Shown here piece after piece: positions 9,990-19,230 of a stretch of DNA of 57,246 bases. A program made the translations under genes and the position numbers. The DNA is from an uncultured Acinetobacter sp. (GTDB lineage: Bacteria; Pseudomonadota; Gammaproteobacteria; Pseudomonadales; Moraxellaceae): contig NZ_CANQLZ010000013.1 of the NCBI RefSeq assembly GCF_947624825.1, forward strand, positions 1 through 57,246, read 5' to 3'. The notes under the pieces are model-generated. The model saw nothing but the letters and a program-made list of their open reading frames with translations. It was not told the DNA's origin and searched no databases. Position 1 is the first letter of the stretch. Each line of letters begins with the position of its first letter.

Positions 9990-10787
9990 TTAGTACGGAT
10001 AGCTAAAAACGCTTTCATCCATTAAATCGGTACCACATTCAAGTGTTTCGACCCAATCTAAAAATTGATTGACTTTGGCTTTGCCCACAAAAGGTAAACC
10101 ATGCTGTGGCACAATCATGTCTACATCCATAGTACGTACCATATTCACCCATAAGCGAATCACCTTATTGCAGCACATATAACGCTGATGAAAACCTTTC
10201 ATCTTGGCAATGTGCATATCAAAGTCTTCTACAATGGCTTTACCATCTTCGACAATCGATGCGCCCATATCGCCTGAAAATAAGATTTTTGCCAGTGGAT
10301 CATAAAACTGAAAATTACCCACTGAATGTAGAAAATGCGCCGGCACAGCCACAATTGAAGATTCACCCAAAGGAATCACTTGGCCTGGATCAGGCAGTTC
10401 AATCAAACGATCCAGCCAATTACCTTTCATACGGTCGGTCATAAAAGCTGAGTTTAAATGCGGTAAAAAGCGCGCCCACAGTTTAGAAGCAACAATCTTG
10501 GCATCGGTATACACCAACCAACGCGGCATAGAGGTAATAATATCGGGGTCTTGATGCGATGCCATGACGTAATCTAGGTTCTTCAGCTTGGTATAGCGGC
10601 TGAGTTCCATAGTCAGTGGCACATAGGTTAAATCACCGCCCGGATCAAGCACGGCAGCACGTCCATGGTCAATAATCAAAAATTGATTAGCTTGAATACC
10701 CTCACCCTGCACAAGGCTTGTAAAGCTAATACATTTATGGGTGCCATTATCAAATAAGACTTGTGAAGTGGTACGTTCAAGTGCCAT
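9990..10787 (-). CDS. MBL-fold protein of the di-iron oxygen-binding (ODP) type
   Basis: A 265-residue metallo-beta-lactamase-fold protein resembling the di-iron domain of flavodiiron proteins, without a flavodoxin domain. Candidate metal ligands are H78, D80 and D82 in ASHQDPD, H151/H154 in HFLHS, D173 in SGDMG and H229 in PQHG. Flavodiiron enzymes have HxExDH here; this protein has HxDxD followed by Ile, so the set is not canonical. The role, whether O2 sensing, NO/O2 reduction or hydrolysis, cannot be fixed. The start at 10787 follows AAAGGGG at ideal spacing; a longer in-frame extension upstream has no such site. Confidence 0.75.
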   Translation of the reverse strand: MALERTTSQVLFDNGTHKCISFTSLVQGEGIQANQFLIIDHGRAAVLDPGGDLTYVPLTMELSRYTKLKNLDYVMASHQDPDIITSMPRWLVYTDAKIVASKLWARFLPHLNSAFMTDRMKGNWLDRLIELPDPGQVIPLGESSIVAVPAHFLHSVGNFQFYDPLAKILFSGDMGASIVEDGKAIVEDFDMHIAKMKGFHQRYMCCNKVIRLWVNMVRTMDVDMIVPQHGLPFVGKAKVNQFLDWVETLECGTDLMDESVFSYPY

Positions 10788-10949
10788 GTAAATCCCCTTT
10801 GCAGGATGTTTTGCATTGTTTATATTAATTCCACACAAAATATATGCTTTTCTTGCAAGTTACAATCACGACAAAGGTGTAATTCGGCAGTAACTACAAT
10901 AGATATGCATAACCTGACACAGATTTTTGCATCGGTTATGCGCTTTTAT

Positions 10950-11525
10950 TTAAAAAAAGTAGTACTGCAACAAGGTCCAAACACCAATGCTTAAAAAGAT
11001 CACAGCACTGACTTTATGAATTAAGGAAATTGGCAGCTTGTCGGCAAGTTTATTGCCAATAAATACCGCAGGGGCATTGGCCAACATCATACCTAAAGTA
11101 GTACCGAGCATAACCCAAACCAAACTATCAAAACGCGCAGCCAAGGCCACGGTGGCAATTTGGGTTTTATCACCAATTTCGGCTAAGAAAAATAAAATAA
11201 AGGTTGCACCAAATACGCCATAACGCTGCCATTTATTAATGCTTTCAGTTTCATCGTCTAGCTCATCTGGCACAAGCATCCACAGTGCCATAGCAATAAA
11301 GCCAAGTGAAATAATCCACAGTAAAATTTCAGGGCTAATGACAGTCGTGACCCATTGCCCTAAAGCCGCCGACAAACCATGATTAATAATGGTCGCAAGT
11401 AAAATGGCAATTAAAATAGGAATAGGTTTTTGATAACGTGCAGCAAGTAACAGCGCTAAGAGTTGGGTTTTATCACCCATTTCAGCAAGCGCGACAATGG
11501 CAGTTGAGAGTAAGAACTCATACAT
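10950..11525 (-). CDS. TMEM165/GDT1 family cation transporter (probable Mn2+ exporter)
   Basis: A 191-residue integral membrane protein with six predicted helices and two inverted halves. Each half carries the hallmark ExGDKTQ: AEMGDKTQ (residues 14-21) and AEIGDKTQ (115-122). Bacterial members, such as V. cholerae MneA, export manganese. The leader carries a clear yybP-ykoY riboswitch, which senses Mn2+, so manganese efflux is the likely job. The weak AGAGA ribosome site lies just after a hairpin that could be part of the riboswitch output. Confidence 0.9.
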   Translation of the reverse strand: MYEFLLSTAIVALAEMGDKTQLLALLLAARYQKPIPILIAILLATIINHGLSAALGQWVTTVISPEILLWIISLGFIAMALWMLVPDELDDETESINKWQRYGVFGATFILFFLAEIGDKTQIATVALAARFDSLVWVMLGTTLGMMLANAPAVFIGNKLADKLPISLIHKVSAVIFLSIGVWTLLQYYFF

Positions 11526-11537
11526 GATGTTTTTCTC

Positions 11538-11579
11538 TGGCTAGCATACATACCAATGACCTATCCCTCCTGCTAGCCA
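11538..11579 (-). promoter_or_regulatory. Riboswitch expression-platform hairpin
   Basis: Arms GGCTAGCA (11539-11546) and TGCTAGCC (11571-11578) extend by one more pair. The loop contains AGGAGG. It lies between the aptamer and the GDT1 start codon, 12 nt before the ATG. Its switching role is inferred from position. Confidence 0.6.
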
Positions 11580-11589
11580 AAATCTGCAG

Positions 11590-11737
11590 AGTGATAAATC
11601 AAAGGTCTTGCCAACAAAAGAAAGCTTAATTAAAGCCCATTTGGTTCTTTGCTATGATGACCATGCTCGGTTTAGAGCAAATATGTTGACCATCACCCTT
11701 TTGCTTTGCGCAAAAGGCGGCTACTCCCCAATGAAGT
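11590..11737 (-). promoter_or_regulatory. yybP-ykoY manganese riboswitch
   Basis: The transcript read from about 11737 shows the family's conserved segments in order: UUGGGGAGUAGCC, then GUCAACAUA, then GGCAAGACCUUUGA. A G/C-rich helix around UUUUGCGCAAAGCAAAA sits between the first two. This matches the known Mn2+-sensing aptamer upstream of mntP and alx in E. coli. It precedes a GDT1-type transporter. Confidence 0.92.
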
Positions 11738-11743
11738 GCTTTG

Positions 11744-11772
11744 ATTATAGTCAACTTAAACTGGATTTACAA
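11744..11772 (-). promoter_or_regulatory. Sigma-70 promoter for the riboswitch-GDT1 transcript
   Basis: On the minus strand, TTGTAA (11767-11772), a 17-bp spacer and TATAAT (11744-11749). The predicted transcription start near 11737 is just upstream of the aptamer. Confidence 0.75.
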
Positions 11773-11784
11773 ATGACAATAAAA

Positions 11785-11808
11785 AAACCCTGCCGTAGCA
11801 GGGTTTGT
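11785..11808 (-). terminator. Intrinsic terminator of the aceE-aceF operon
   Basis: Stem ACCCTGC / GCAGGGT with a CGTA loop, followed on the minus strand by a run of T. A second 8-bp hairpin TTTCTCCC-TCT-GGGAGAAA (11819-11837) sits between it and the aceF stop. Confidence 0.85.
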
Positions 11809-11849
11809 CTCTTTTTTCTTTCTCCCTCTGGGAGAAATACAAAGAGGGC

Positions 11850-13808
11850 TTAGATCAACAAAGTACGAATGTCTTTAAGAAGTTTAGTTAACTTATTGGT
11901 AAAGCGTGCCGCATCCGCACCATTAATCACACGGTGATCGTATGACAATGAAAGCGGAAGCATAAGCTTCGGATCAAAACCTTGCCCATTCCAAACCGGT
12001 TGCATTGTTGCAGGTGAAATACCTAAGATTGCAACTTGAGGCCAGTTTACAAGTGGGGTAAATGCTGTACCACCAATTGCACCAAGGCTTGAAATGGTGA
12101 AGTTTGCACCTTGTAGGTCTTTTGGCGATAATTTCTTATCACGTGCTTTTTGACCTAGCTCACCCAATTCAACCGCAATTTGCTTAATTGATTTTTGGTC
12201 TGGGTTACGCAGTACAGGTACGGTCAAACCATCTGGAGTTGCTACTGCAATACCCATATGAATTTCGTTACGTAACAATACAGATTTACCATCATCAGCT
12301 AAGTGACCTGCAAACTCACGCTCTTCTTTAAGCAAGTGTGCAACTGCTTTAATGATGAACGCCATAATGGTCAGGCTCACGCCTTGTTTCTTAAAGTTGC
12401 CTTTAAGATCATTACGCCATGCTTCAAGCTCAGTGATGTCTGCTAAATCAAACTGGGTCACTTGTGGAATGTAGTTGTTTAAAGACAACTGCGGAATTGA
12501 CACTTGTTGTAAACGCGTCAACGCTTTTTCTTCCACACCACCAAAGGCATCAAAACTTGGTAGTTTTGGTAAGCCAGCAGCAACCGCAGCCGCCACTGGA
12601 GCAGCAGCAGGTGCTGGTGCAGTCAGACGCGTTTTAACATAAGCAAATAAGTCTTCTTTCATTAAACGTGCATGTGGGCCAGATGCTTTCACTTCTGCCA
12701 AAATTACGCCTAATTCACGTGCAAGCTTACGTACCGCAGGACCTGCATAGACTTTTGAATTGGCTGCATTTTGTTCTTTGGTCAGTTTATCTGCCGAAGG
12801 TGCTGGCGCTTGTGCAGGTGCAGTAGCTGCTTTCGGTGCTTCAGCTTTTGCTGGCGCTTGTACAGGCGCAGGTGCAGCAGCAACTGGTGCCGCTTGACCC
12901 ATCGCTTCAATCGTGACTAAAGCAATGCCTTCAGATACGTTTTGACCTAAAGTTACATGAATCGCAGTGATTACGCCTGTTGCTGTGCTTGGTACTTCAA
13001 CCGTTGCTTTGTCAGATTCAACCACAATGATGCTTTGGTCTTTTTCAACCTTATCACCCACTGCAACTAAAATCTCAGCCACAGCTGCTTTGTCCACACC
13101 TAAATCAGGCACAGCAATGTCAACTTTACCTGCTGCTATAGCAACAGGCGCTGCCACTTCTGCTGTTGCCGCTTCAGGAGCCGCTTGTGCAACTTCAGCT
13201 GGTACTGGCGCAGCAGTTGGAGCCGTCGCAGAACCTGCAGTTTTCACTTTTAGGATCACAACGCCTTCTTTGACATTGTCACCGACTGAAATTTCAATGG
13301 CAGTGACAGTACCTGAAATCGTGCTTGGCACTTCTACAGTCGCTTTATCTGATTCCACCACGACGATGCTTTGATCTACATCAATTTCATCGCCTACAGC
13401 AACCAAGATTTCAGCCACAAGCGCTTTTTCAACACCAATGTCAGGTACTTGCACATCAATCACTTGTGATGCTGCTGCCGCTACAGGCGCAGCTTGTGCT
13501 GCAACAGGTGCTGCCGCTTGAACTTCTGCTTTAGGTGCTTCAGCTTTTGCTGCTTCAGCAGCAGGTTTTGGTACTGCCTGACCTTGTGCTTCAAGTTCTA
13601 CCAAAACCGCACCTTCAGCAACGTCGTCACCAAGGCTGACTAAAATGCTTTTCACCACACCTGCCGAAGTGCTAGGCACTTCAACAGATGCTTTGTCAGA
13701 TTCAAGCAATACAATGCTGTCATCAACAGCAATGGTATCGCCCACTTTTACCAAGATTTCAGCGACTGTCGCTTTATCTACACCAATATCAGGAGTCGTA
13801 ATTTGCAT
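11850..13808 (-). CDS. aceF: Pyruvate dehydrogenase E2, dihydrolipoamide acetyltransferase
   Basis: Core of the pyruvate dehydrogenase complex. It is 652 residues with three tandem lipoyl domains; the lipoylated lysines in ESDKAS/TVEVPS are K39, K155 and K267. Ala/Pro-rich linkers separate them. A peripheral-subunit binding domain lies at about 355-392 (VRKLARELGV) and the catalytic domain follows, with H625 in SYDHRVINGAD. The residue four after His is Asn, where E. coli has Asp; Pseudomonas/Azotobacter-type enzymes also have Asn. The three lipoyl repeats are also similar in DNA and could recombine. It starts 2 bp after aceE. No lpd gene is in the window. Confidence 0.97.
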   Translation of the reverse strand: MQITTPDIGVDKATVAEILVKVGDTIAVDDSIVLLESDKASVEVPSTSAGVVKSILVSLGDDVAEGAVLVELEAQGQAVPKPAAEAAKAEAPKAEVQAAAPVAAQAAPVAAAASQVIDVQVPDIGVEKALVAEILVAVGDEIDVDQSIVVVESDKATVEVPSTISGTVTAIEISVGDNVKEGVVILKVKTAGSATAPTAAPVPAEVAQAAPEAATAEVAAPVAIAAGKVDIAVPDLGVDKAAVAEILVAVGDKVEKDQSIIVVESDKATVEVPSTATGVITAIHVTLGQNVSEGIALVTIEAMGQAAPVAAAPAPVQAPAKAEAPKAATAPAQAPAPSADKLTKEQNAANSKVYAGPAVRKLARELGVILAEVKASGPHARLMKEDLFAYVKTRLTAPAPAAAPVAAAVAAGLPKLPSFDAFGGVEEKALTRLQQVSIPQLSLNNYIPQVTQFDLADITELEAWRNDLKGNFKKQGVSLTIMAFIIKAVAHLLKEEREFAGHLADDGKSVLLRNEIHMGIAVATPDGLTVPVLRNPDQKSIKQIAVELGELGQKARDKKLSPKDLQGANFTISSLGAIGGTAFTPLVNWPQVAILGISPATMQPVWNGQGFDPKLMLPLSLSYDHRVINGADAARFTNKLTKLLKDIRTLLI

Positions 13809-13810
13809 GC

Positions 13811-16513
13811 TTAGTTCTCCTCTTTGTAGTCAGCAACAGCGTGTACTGATGGAGTCGCTTGAGGCGCCCAAGCCACTGGACGATCTGTATCTAATTCAAA
13901 GCTAGAGATCGCGTCTTTGACTAAACGTGCATCGACTTCGCCTTCGTCAGCCAATTTTTTCAACGTTGCTACAACGATGTGTGCCGCATCTACACCAAAG
14001 TAGCTACGAAGTTTGGTACGTGTATCTGAACGACCGTAACCATCAGTACCCAACGCTACGAATGGGCGGTTGTCTGGAAGATACGCACGAATTTGTTCGC
14101 TGTATGCACGCATATGGTCTGTTGCCGAAACAACGATACCTTTGGTGCCACGAAGTTGTTTCGCCACCCAAGCTTCTTGTGTTTCTTCAGCCATTGGATG
14201 TAGACGGTTGTATTCTTCACACGCCATACCATCACGCGCAAGCTCGTTAAAGCTGGTTACGCTAAATACATTTGAATGAATTTGGTATTCGTCACGTAAA
14301 ATTTGCGCCGCTTTAATCACTTCACGCAAAATGACACCTGAACCCATCAGCTGAACAGTTGCTTTTTCATCTTCTTGCAGTAAGTACATACCACGTTTAA
14401 TGCCTTCCTCAGCACCTTGTGGCATTGTAGGATGCTCGTAGTTTTCGTTCATTACCGTTAAGTAGTAGAACACACGCTCTTGGTTCACATACATGCGTTG
14501 TAAACCGTCATGTACAATCACAGCAAGTTCATAACCGAAACATGGATCATAAGAGATACAGTTTGGAATCGTGTTTGCTAAGATGTGTGAGTGACCATCT
14601 TGGTGCTGTAAACCTTCACCGTTAAGTGTTGTACGACCTGCAGTTGCACCTAACAAGAAGCCTTGTGCTTGTGCGTCGCCTGCTGCCCATGCAATGTCAC
14701 CAATACGTTGGAAACCAAACATAGAGTAGTACATGTACATTGGAATCATTGGCAAGTTGTTGGTTGAATAACTGGTTGCCAACGCAGCCCATGCGCTCAT
14801 CGCACCTGCTTCGTTAATCCCTTCTTGTAGCATGTGACCGTCTTTTGCTTCACGGTAATGCATCAATTGTTCTTGGTCTTCTGGTGTGTATTTTTGACCG
14901 TGAGCGGCATAAATACCCAATTGACGGAACATACCTTCTAAACCAAATGTACGTGCTTCATCTGGAACAATTGGCACAACACGGTCTTTAATGGCTTTTT
15001 CTTTCAATAATGAAGAAATTAAACGCACCATGACCATGGTAGTCGATTGCTGCTTACCATTTGAACCTGCAAGTACTGCATCAAATACAGACAATTCAGG
15101 AATTGCAAGCTGTTCACTTTCTTTACGACGTGCAGGTAAGTAACCACCTAATGCTTCACGACGCGCCTTCATGTATTTCAATTCAGGTGAGTTTTCGCTT
15201 GGACGATAGAATGGAACTTCTTCTAATTGCTCATCGGTAAATGGCAAGTTAAAACGGTTACGTACATATTTAAGCGATTCAAGCTGCATTTTTTTGATTT
15301 GATGGGTTTTGTTAACCGCTTCAATCTCATCAGATAAACCATAACCTTTTACAGTTTTGGCTAAAATCACTGTTGGTTGACCAGTTGATTTCATCGCTTC
15401 TGCATAAGCTGCATAAACCTTGTACGGGTCGTGACCACCACGGTTTAAGTTATCGATGTCTTCATCGCTTAAACCTTTAACAAGTTCTTCAGCTTCTGGG
15501 TATTTACCAAAGAATTTAGCACGTGCATAAGCACCACCTTTTACTTGTAAACGTTGGAATTCACCATCAACGGTTTCTTCCATCACTGCTTTTAAAGCAC
15601 CTGATTCGTCTTTAGCAAGGAGTGGATCCCAATGACGACCCCAAACGACTTTAATCACACGCCAGCCGGCACCACGGAATAATGATTCAAGTTCTTGAAT
15701 GATTTTGCCGTTACCACGTACCGGACCATCTAGACGTTGTAAGTTACAGTTGACTACCCAAATTAAGTTGTCTAACTTTTCACGACCGGCTAAGGCAATT
15801 GCACCTGTACTTTCTGGCTCATCCATTTCGCCATCGCCAAGGTAAGCCCATACCTTACGATTTTCTTCTTTGATCAAGCTACGATTCATCAAATATTTTT
15901 GAATGTGCGCTTGATAGATCGACATAATTGGACCCAAACCCATTGAAACGGTTGGGAACTGCCAATAATCCGGCATTAAGTATGGGTGTGGGTACGATGG
16001 TAAGCCAACACCGTCTACTTCACGGCGGAAGTTGTTTAAATGATCTTCAGTTAAACGACCTTCTAAGAATGAACGTGCGTAGATACCCGGTGCACAGTGA
16101 CCTTGGTAATAAATCATGTCACCGCCAAAGTGATCACTATTGGCACGGAAGAAATGGTTAAAACCAACATCATACAACGTCGCTGATGATGCAAAACTTG
16201 CTAAGTGACCACCAAGGTCGTCGCCAGTTTTGTTAGCACGTAATACCATGGCCAACGCATTCCAACGAATGAGGGCACGGATACGGCGTTCCATGTCGGC
16301 ATCACCCGGCATAGCGGGCTGTTCTTCTACAGAAATTGTATTTAAGTAAGGTGTATTTAAGCGCTGAATGGGAACATGCTTTGCAATCGCGCGCTGATAC
16401 AATTTTTCTAATAAAAAGGCAGCACGTTCTGTACCCATGTGTTCTAACACAGAGTCAAACGCTTCTTGCCATTCTTGGGTTTCTTGCGCGTCGGTATCGC
16501 CATAAAACGCCAT
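13811..16513 (-). CDS. aceE: Pyruvate dehydrogenase E1, homodimeric type
   Basis: Thiamine-diphosphate-dependent decarboxylation of pyruvate and acetylation of the lipoyl arms of AceF. It is 900 residues, typical of the single-chain E1. The ThDP/Mg motif GDGEMDEPES starts at 226 and ends near NCNLQRLDG. AceF follows after 2 bp, so one operon. The upstream 290 bp contain no PdhR-like gene; regulation is not evident. Confidence 0.97.
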   Translation of the reverse strand: MAFYGDTDAQETQEWQEAFDSVLEHMGTERAAFLLEKLYQRAIAKHVPIQRLNTPYLNTISVEEQPAMPGDADMERRIRALIRWNALAMVLRANKTGDDLGGHLASFASSATLYDVGFNHFFRANSDHFGGDMIYYQGHCAPGIYARSFLEGRLTEDHLNNFRREVDGVGLPSYPHPYLMPDYWQFPTVSMGLGPIMSIYQAHIQKYLMNRSLIKEENRKVWAYLGDGEMDEPESTGAIALAGREKLDNLIWVVNCNLQRLDGPVRGNGKIIQELESLFRGAGWRVIKVVWGRHWDPLLAKDESGALKAVMEETVDGEFQRLQVKGGAYARAKFFGKYPEAEELVKGLSDEDIDNLNRGGHDPYKVYAAYAEAMKSTGQPTVILAKTVKGYGLSDEIEAVNKTHQIKKMQLESLKYVRNRFNLPFTDEQLEEVPFYRPSENSPELKYMKARREALGGYLPARRKESEQLAIPELSVFDAVLAGSNGKQQSTTMVMVRLISSLLKEKAIKDRVVPIVPDEARTFGLEGMFRQLGIYAAHGQKYTPEDQEQLMHYREAKDGHMLQEGINEAGAMSAWAALATSYSTNNLPMIPMYMYYSMFGFQRIGDIAWAAGDAQAQGFLLGATAGRTTLNGEGLQHQDGHSHILANTIPNCISYDPCFGYELAVIVHDGLQRMYVNQERVFYYLTVMNENYEHPTMPQGAEEGIKRGMYLLQEDEKATVQLMGSGVILREVIKAAQILRDEYQIHSNVFSVTSFNELARDGMACEEYNRLHPMAEETQEAWVAKQLRGTKGIVVSATDHMRAYSEQIRAYLPDNRPFVALGTDGYGRSDTRTKLRSYFGVDAAHIVVATLKKLADEGEVDARLVKDAISSFELDTDRPVAWAPQATPSVHAVADYKEEN

Positions 16514-16652
16514 AATTACTATCCCATATACCTAGTTTAGGATGTATATGTATCATACTTTAGGCGTAGTAAGTTATCGTTGTAGCTGAATAGCAAATCC
16601 GAGGTGTATTTCATAACTAAATAGTTGCTGTTTAATACTTAAACAAATTAAC

Positions 16653-16678
16653 AAAAAACCGCCAATTCAGGCGGTTCT
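16653..16678 (-). terminator. Intrinsic terminator after the M23 peptidase gene
   Basis: Stem AACCGCC / GGCGGTT with a 6-nt loop and T6 on the minus strand. It lies about 130 bp beyond the peptidase stop. The rest of 16514-16806 is the aceE promoter region, without a motif I can assign firmly. Confidence 0.75.
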
Positions 16679-16806
16679 TTATACAACAACTATTCTTTTT
16701 CAGTGATAGCCTAATGTTTAAAGAGGCTTTTTAATACAGCTTAGGCAAGCAACTGAATGTTTTAAGTGTTGACAATTTATCCATGTAGGCGCTTAAAGCC
16801 ACCCAA

Positions 16807-17556
16807 TTAACGTAACATCGCTAAATAAGGTGATGGATTTTTACGCTGACCGTTCTTGACCACTTCATAATGTAAGTGAGGGCCAGTACAGCGACCGGTA
16901 CAACCCACGTTAGCAATATGCTGACCTGCTTTTACACGCTGACCAACTTTTGCAATTAAACGTGAAGCATGTGCATAACGGGTTACATAGCCATTACCAT
17001 GGTTAACTTCCACGTACTGACCATAGCCTGTACCCCAACCTGATTTAGTCACTACACCCGGACCTGTAGCATAAATTGGTGTACCTGTCGGTGCTGCTAA
17101 ATCCAAACCTGAGTGTTTTTCGGCGCGACCATTCATAGTACGACCGCCATAGTTTGAACTTACACGACCATTTGGCAATGGGTGGTTAAGCAACCAAGAA
17201 TATGGGCTAGCACTTGCGGAAATATTTTGTAAAGAAGCTGAATAATCAGTACTTGTGCTTGGATATTTTTTCTCAAGCATCTCGTTATTGAGTACAGTAG
17301 TTTTTTCTGCACCACGAATAGTTACATTCAGTTCAGTTGGCTTAAGTTCAGCAATTTTAGCTGCTGGTTTAAAGTCTGAATATGAACCTTGAGCCAATGT
17401 TTTGGTGAGTTGCTCAAGTGCATCCTCATTTGACTCAACTTTTAAATCCAATACTTGAATTTTAGGTTGCGTATTCAGATCAACCAATTCAGCTAAAGCT
17501 ACGGTTGACGCTGAAGCTGCTAAAGTACACGCTACAAAAATACGTCGCAAATGCAT
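16807..17556 (-). CDS. M23 family peptidoglycan endopeptidase (LytM domain)
   Basis: A periplasmic zinc endopeptidase of 249 residues. A signal peptide (1-22, ...STVALA) is followed by a linker and a C-terminal LytM domain. The zinc ligands are complete: H148 and D152 in HSGLD, H229 in HLH, with catalytic H196 and H227. An active cell-wall hydrolase is therefore expected. The start at 17556 has AAAGAGG upstream and opens the signal peptide directly; the open frame extends 78 nt further without a signal. The order peptidase-dciA-lpxC matches Pseudomonas. Confidence 0.9.
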   Translation of the reverse strand: MHLRRIFVACTLAASASTVALAELVDLNTQPKIQVLDLKVESNEDALEQLTKTLAQGSYSDFKPAAKIAELKPTELNVTIRGAEKTTVLNNEMLEKKYPSTSTDYSASLQNISASASPYSWLLNHPLPNGRVSSNYGGRTMNGRAEKHSGLDLAAPTGTPIYATGPGVVTKSGWGTGYGQYVEVNHGNGYVTRYAHASRLIAKVGQRVKAGQHIANVGCTGRCTGPHLHYEVVKNGQRKNPSPYLAMLR

Positions 17557-17666
17557 AAAAAACCTCTTTAAACTGTCTTTATCAAAGTTCCCTTGTCTGA
17601 ATTTCTTCCTTGATATCCAACAAAAGAAGCGCATAAGATTAAGACATAAATATGAAGGAATGATGT

Positions 17667-18107
17667 ATGTCTGAACCTGTCAACGTCTTTGGGCAAACAA
17701 GTCAACATTTAAAAACAGGAAACTTAACGTTTCTTTCAAGCCAAGTTGCTGCTTGGCAGAAACTGAGTAAACTCATCCAACCCATCCTGCCCCAACCGGA
17801 GCAATGGCAAGTTGTGTGTTATGAAAATGGTACTTTGACGATTACCGGTGAAAATCAAGCCATGATTAGTCAGCTTGGTTATCTACAAAAGCAATACGTA
17901 CAACAATTGTCACAAATTTCTGGTCTAGAGCATTTACACAAGATTCAGGTACGTTTGCGGTCTAAAACCCAAGCACCTATAAAAAATCCGAATTGTTCTA
18001 GACAGTTACAAGCAGAAACACAAGACATGCTCCGCGATGCTGCTTGCTTTGTGAGCGACCCTAAGCTTAGCCAAGCTATGCTACGTTTGGCAAGCAAAAA
18101 AAAGTAA
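17667..18107 (+). CDS. dciA: DciA-family (DUF721) replicative helicase loader
   Basis: A 146-residue protein. Residues about 25-100 resemble the DUF721/DciA fold: a helix starting LSSQVAAWQKLSKLIQPILP, then GTLTITGENQAMISQLGYLQKQ. DciA loads DnaB onto DNA in bacteria that lack DnaC. Placement divergent from a LytM peptidase and convergent with lpxC is the conserved gammaproteobacterial context of dciA. The C-terminal tail is basic (ASKKK). Similarity is recognisable but modest, so the context carries much of the weight. Confidence 0.78.
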   Translation: MSEPVNVFGQTSQHLKTGNLTFLSSQVAAWQKLSKLIQPILPQPEQWQVVCYENGTLTITGENQAMISQLGYLQKQYVQQLSQISGLEHLHKIQVRLRSKTQAPIKNPNCSRQLQAETQDMLRDAACFVSDPKLSQAMLRLASKKK

Positions 18108-18204
18108 TTCTCATTTATGCTTAGACCAAATGATGAATAAAATTCGTGACTTAAATCACAAGTGTATCTGTTACATTATTACATTTACATGAAAAGACAA
18201 GAGC

Positions 18205-19107
18205 TTATGCAATTGTTACATAACTGATGGGACATTTTTCAACGTCATCAAATGTTACAATTTCATAGCTACTTGGATCATTTTTCACATTGCGTAGTAA
18301 CTGATTATTCAGGGCATGACCTGATTTATAGCCATCAAATTTTGCAATGATTTGATGCCCCATAAGGTATAAATCACCTACTGCATCTAAGATTTTATGT
18401 CTGACAAATTCATCAGAAAAACGTAAACCTTCTTCATTGACTACACCGGTGTCATCTACGCCAATCGCATTTTCAAGACTAGCGCCTAAAGCCAAATTGT
18501 TGGCTTTTAAGTAATCAAGGTCTTTCATAAAACCAAAGGTACGCGCTTCACTGACTTCATAGACAAAGGTTTCGGTTGAAAAATCAATCGTGGCAGATTG
18601 ATATTCTTTTTCAAACGCAGGATGGTCAAAATCAATGGTGAAATTCAGCTGAAAACCTTGGTGTGGGGTAAAAATGGCTTTTTTATCCTGAATTAAGGCT
18701 TCAACAGGCTTTAAGATTTTAATGAATTTCTTGGCTGCATCTTGTTCTTGCAAACCACCTTGCATCAGTAAGTAAATAAATGGACCAGCGCTGCCATCCA
18801 TAATCGGTAATTCTGAAGCAGAAACTTCAACAATTAAATTATCAATGCCTAAACCGGCAATGGCACTCATGACATGCTCAATCGTGCCCACTTTGGCATT
18901 GTCTTGTACCAAGTTAGAACACATAAATGCTTCTTGAATCAGCATGGCATCGGCAGGAATATCCACCACTGGATCTAAATCAATACGACGAAACACAATC
19001 CCCCCGTCCGCATGGTGAGGCACAAAGTTAATAAAGACTTTTTGACCACTGTGCAAACCAATACCGCTCGCTTTCACGACACGTTTTAGGGTTCTTTGCT
19101 TCAACAT
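18205..19107 (-). CDS. lpxC: UDP-3-O-acyl-N-acetylglucosamine deacetylase
   Basis: Zinc deacetylase, the committed step of lipid A synthesis. It is 300 residues. The zinc ligands are H78 in TIEHVMSA and H237 and D241 in [12 protein letters not shown]77 is the catalytic base. It closes the dcw cluster downstream of ftsZ, the usual location, but has its own gap and a terminator before it, so it is probably transcribed separately. No clear terminator follows it. Confidence 0.97.
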   Translation of the reverse strand: MLKQRTLKRVVKASGIGLHSGQKVFINFVPHHADGGIVFRRIDLDPVVDIPADAMLIQEAFMCSNLVQDNAKVGTIEHVMSAIAGLGIDNLIVEVSASELPIMDGSAGPFIYLLMQGGLQEQDAAKKFIKILKPVEALIQDKKAIFTPHQGFQLNFTIDFDHPAFEKEYQSATIDFSTETFVYEVSEARTFGFMKDLDYLKANNLALGASLENAIGVDDTGVVNEEGLRFSDEFVRHKILDAVGDLYLMGHQIIAKFDGYKSGHALNNQLLRNVKNDPSSYEIVTFDDVEKCPISYVTIA

Positions 19108-19170
19108 ATCCGTCCAATCTATTCGCTTAAACCGCTATACGTTAGCATACTTAAACCTGATGCAAAAACA

Positions 19171-19196
19171 AAAAGGTAGCCCGAAAGCTACCTTTT
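19171..19196 (-). terminator. Intrinsic terminator between ftsZ and lpxC
   Basis: Perfect 10-bp stem AAAAGGTAGC / GCTACCTTTT with a CCGAAA loop, followed by TGTTTTTG on the minus strand. It ends the division-gene transcript. Confidence 0.88.
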
Positions 19197-19230
19197 ACGT
19201 TGTAACAGTGTAAACATATCTTGTTACATA

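Noticed and set aside
11850..13200. Three similar lipoyl segments as tandem DNA repeats
   Set aside because: They are protein domain repeats separated by long linkers; AceF normally carries one to three, so no mobile or satellite repeat is needed.
12967..13374. Long open frame antisense to aceF
   Set aside because: Its Ala/Thr/Ser-rich product comes from the opposite strand of the Ala/Pro-rich lipoyl linkers, with no ribosome site; it is a shadow frame.
13645..13905. Another open frame opposite the aceF start
   Set aside because: It mirrors the lipoyl repeat, overlaps two real genes and shows no family features.
18145..18160. CRP-like site GTGA-N6-TCAC (CGTGACTTAAATCACA)
   Set aside because: It matches the core well but lies between the 3' ends of two convergent genes (dciA and lpxC), where a transcription factor site has no obvious target. 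Possibly chance.
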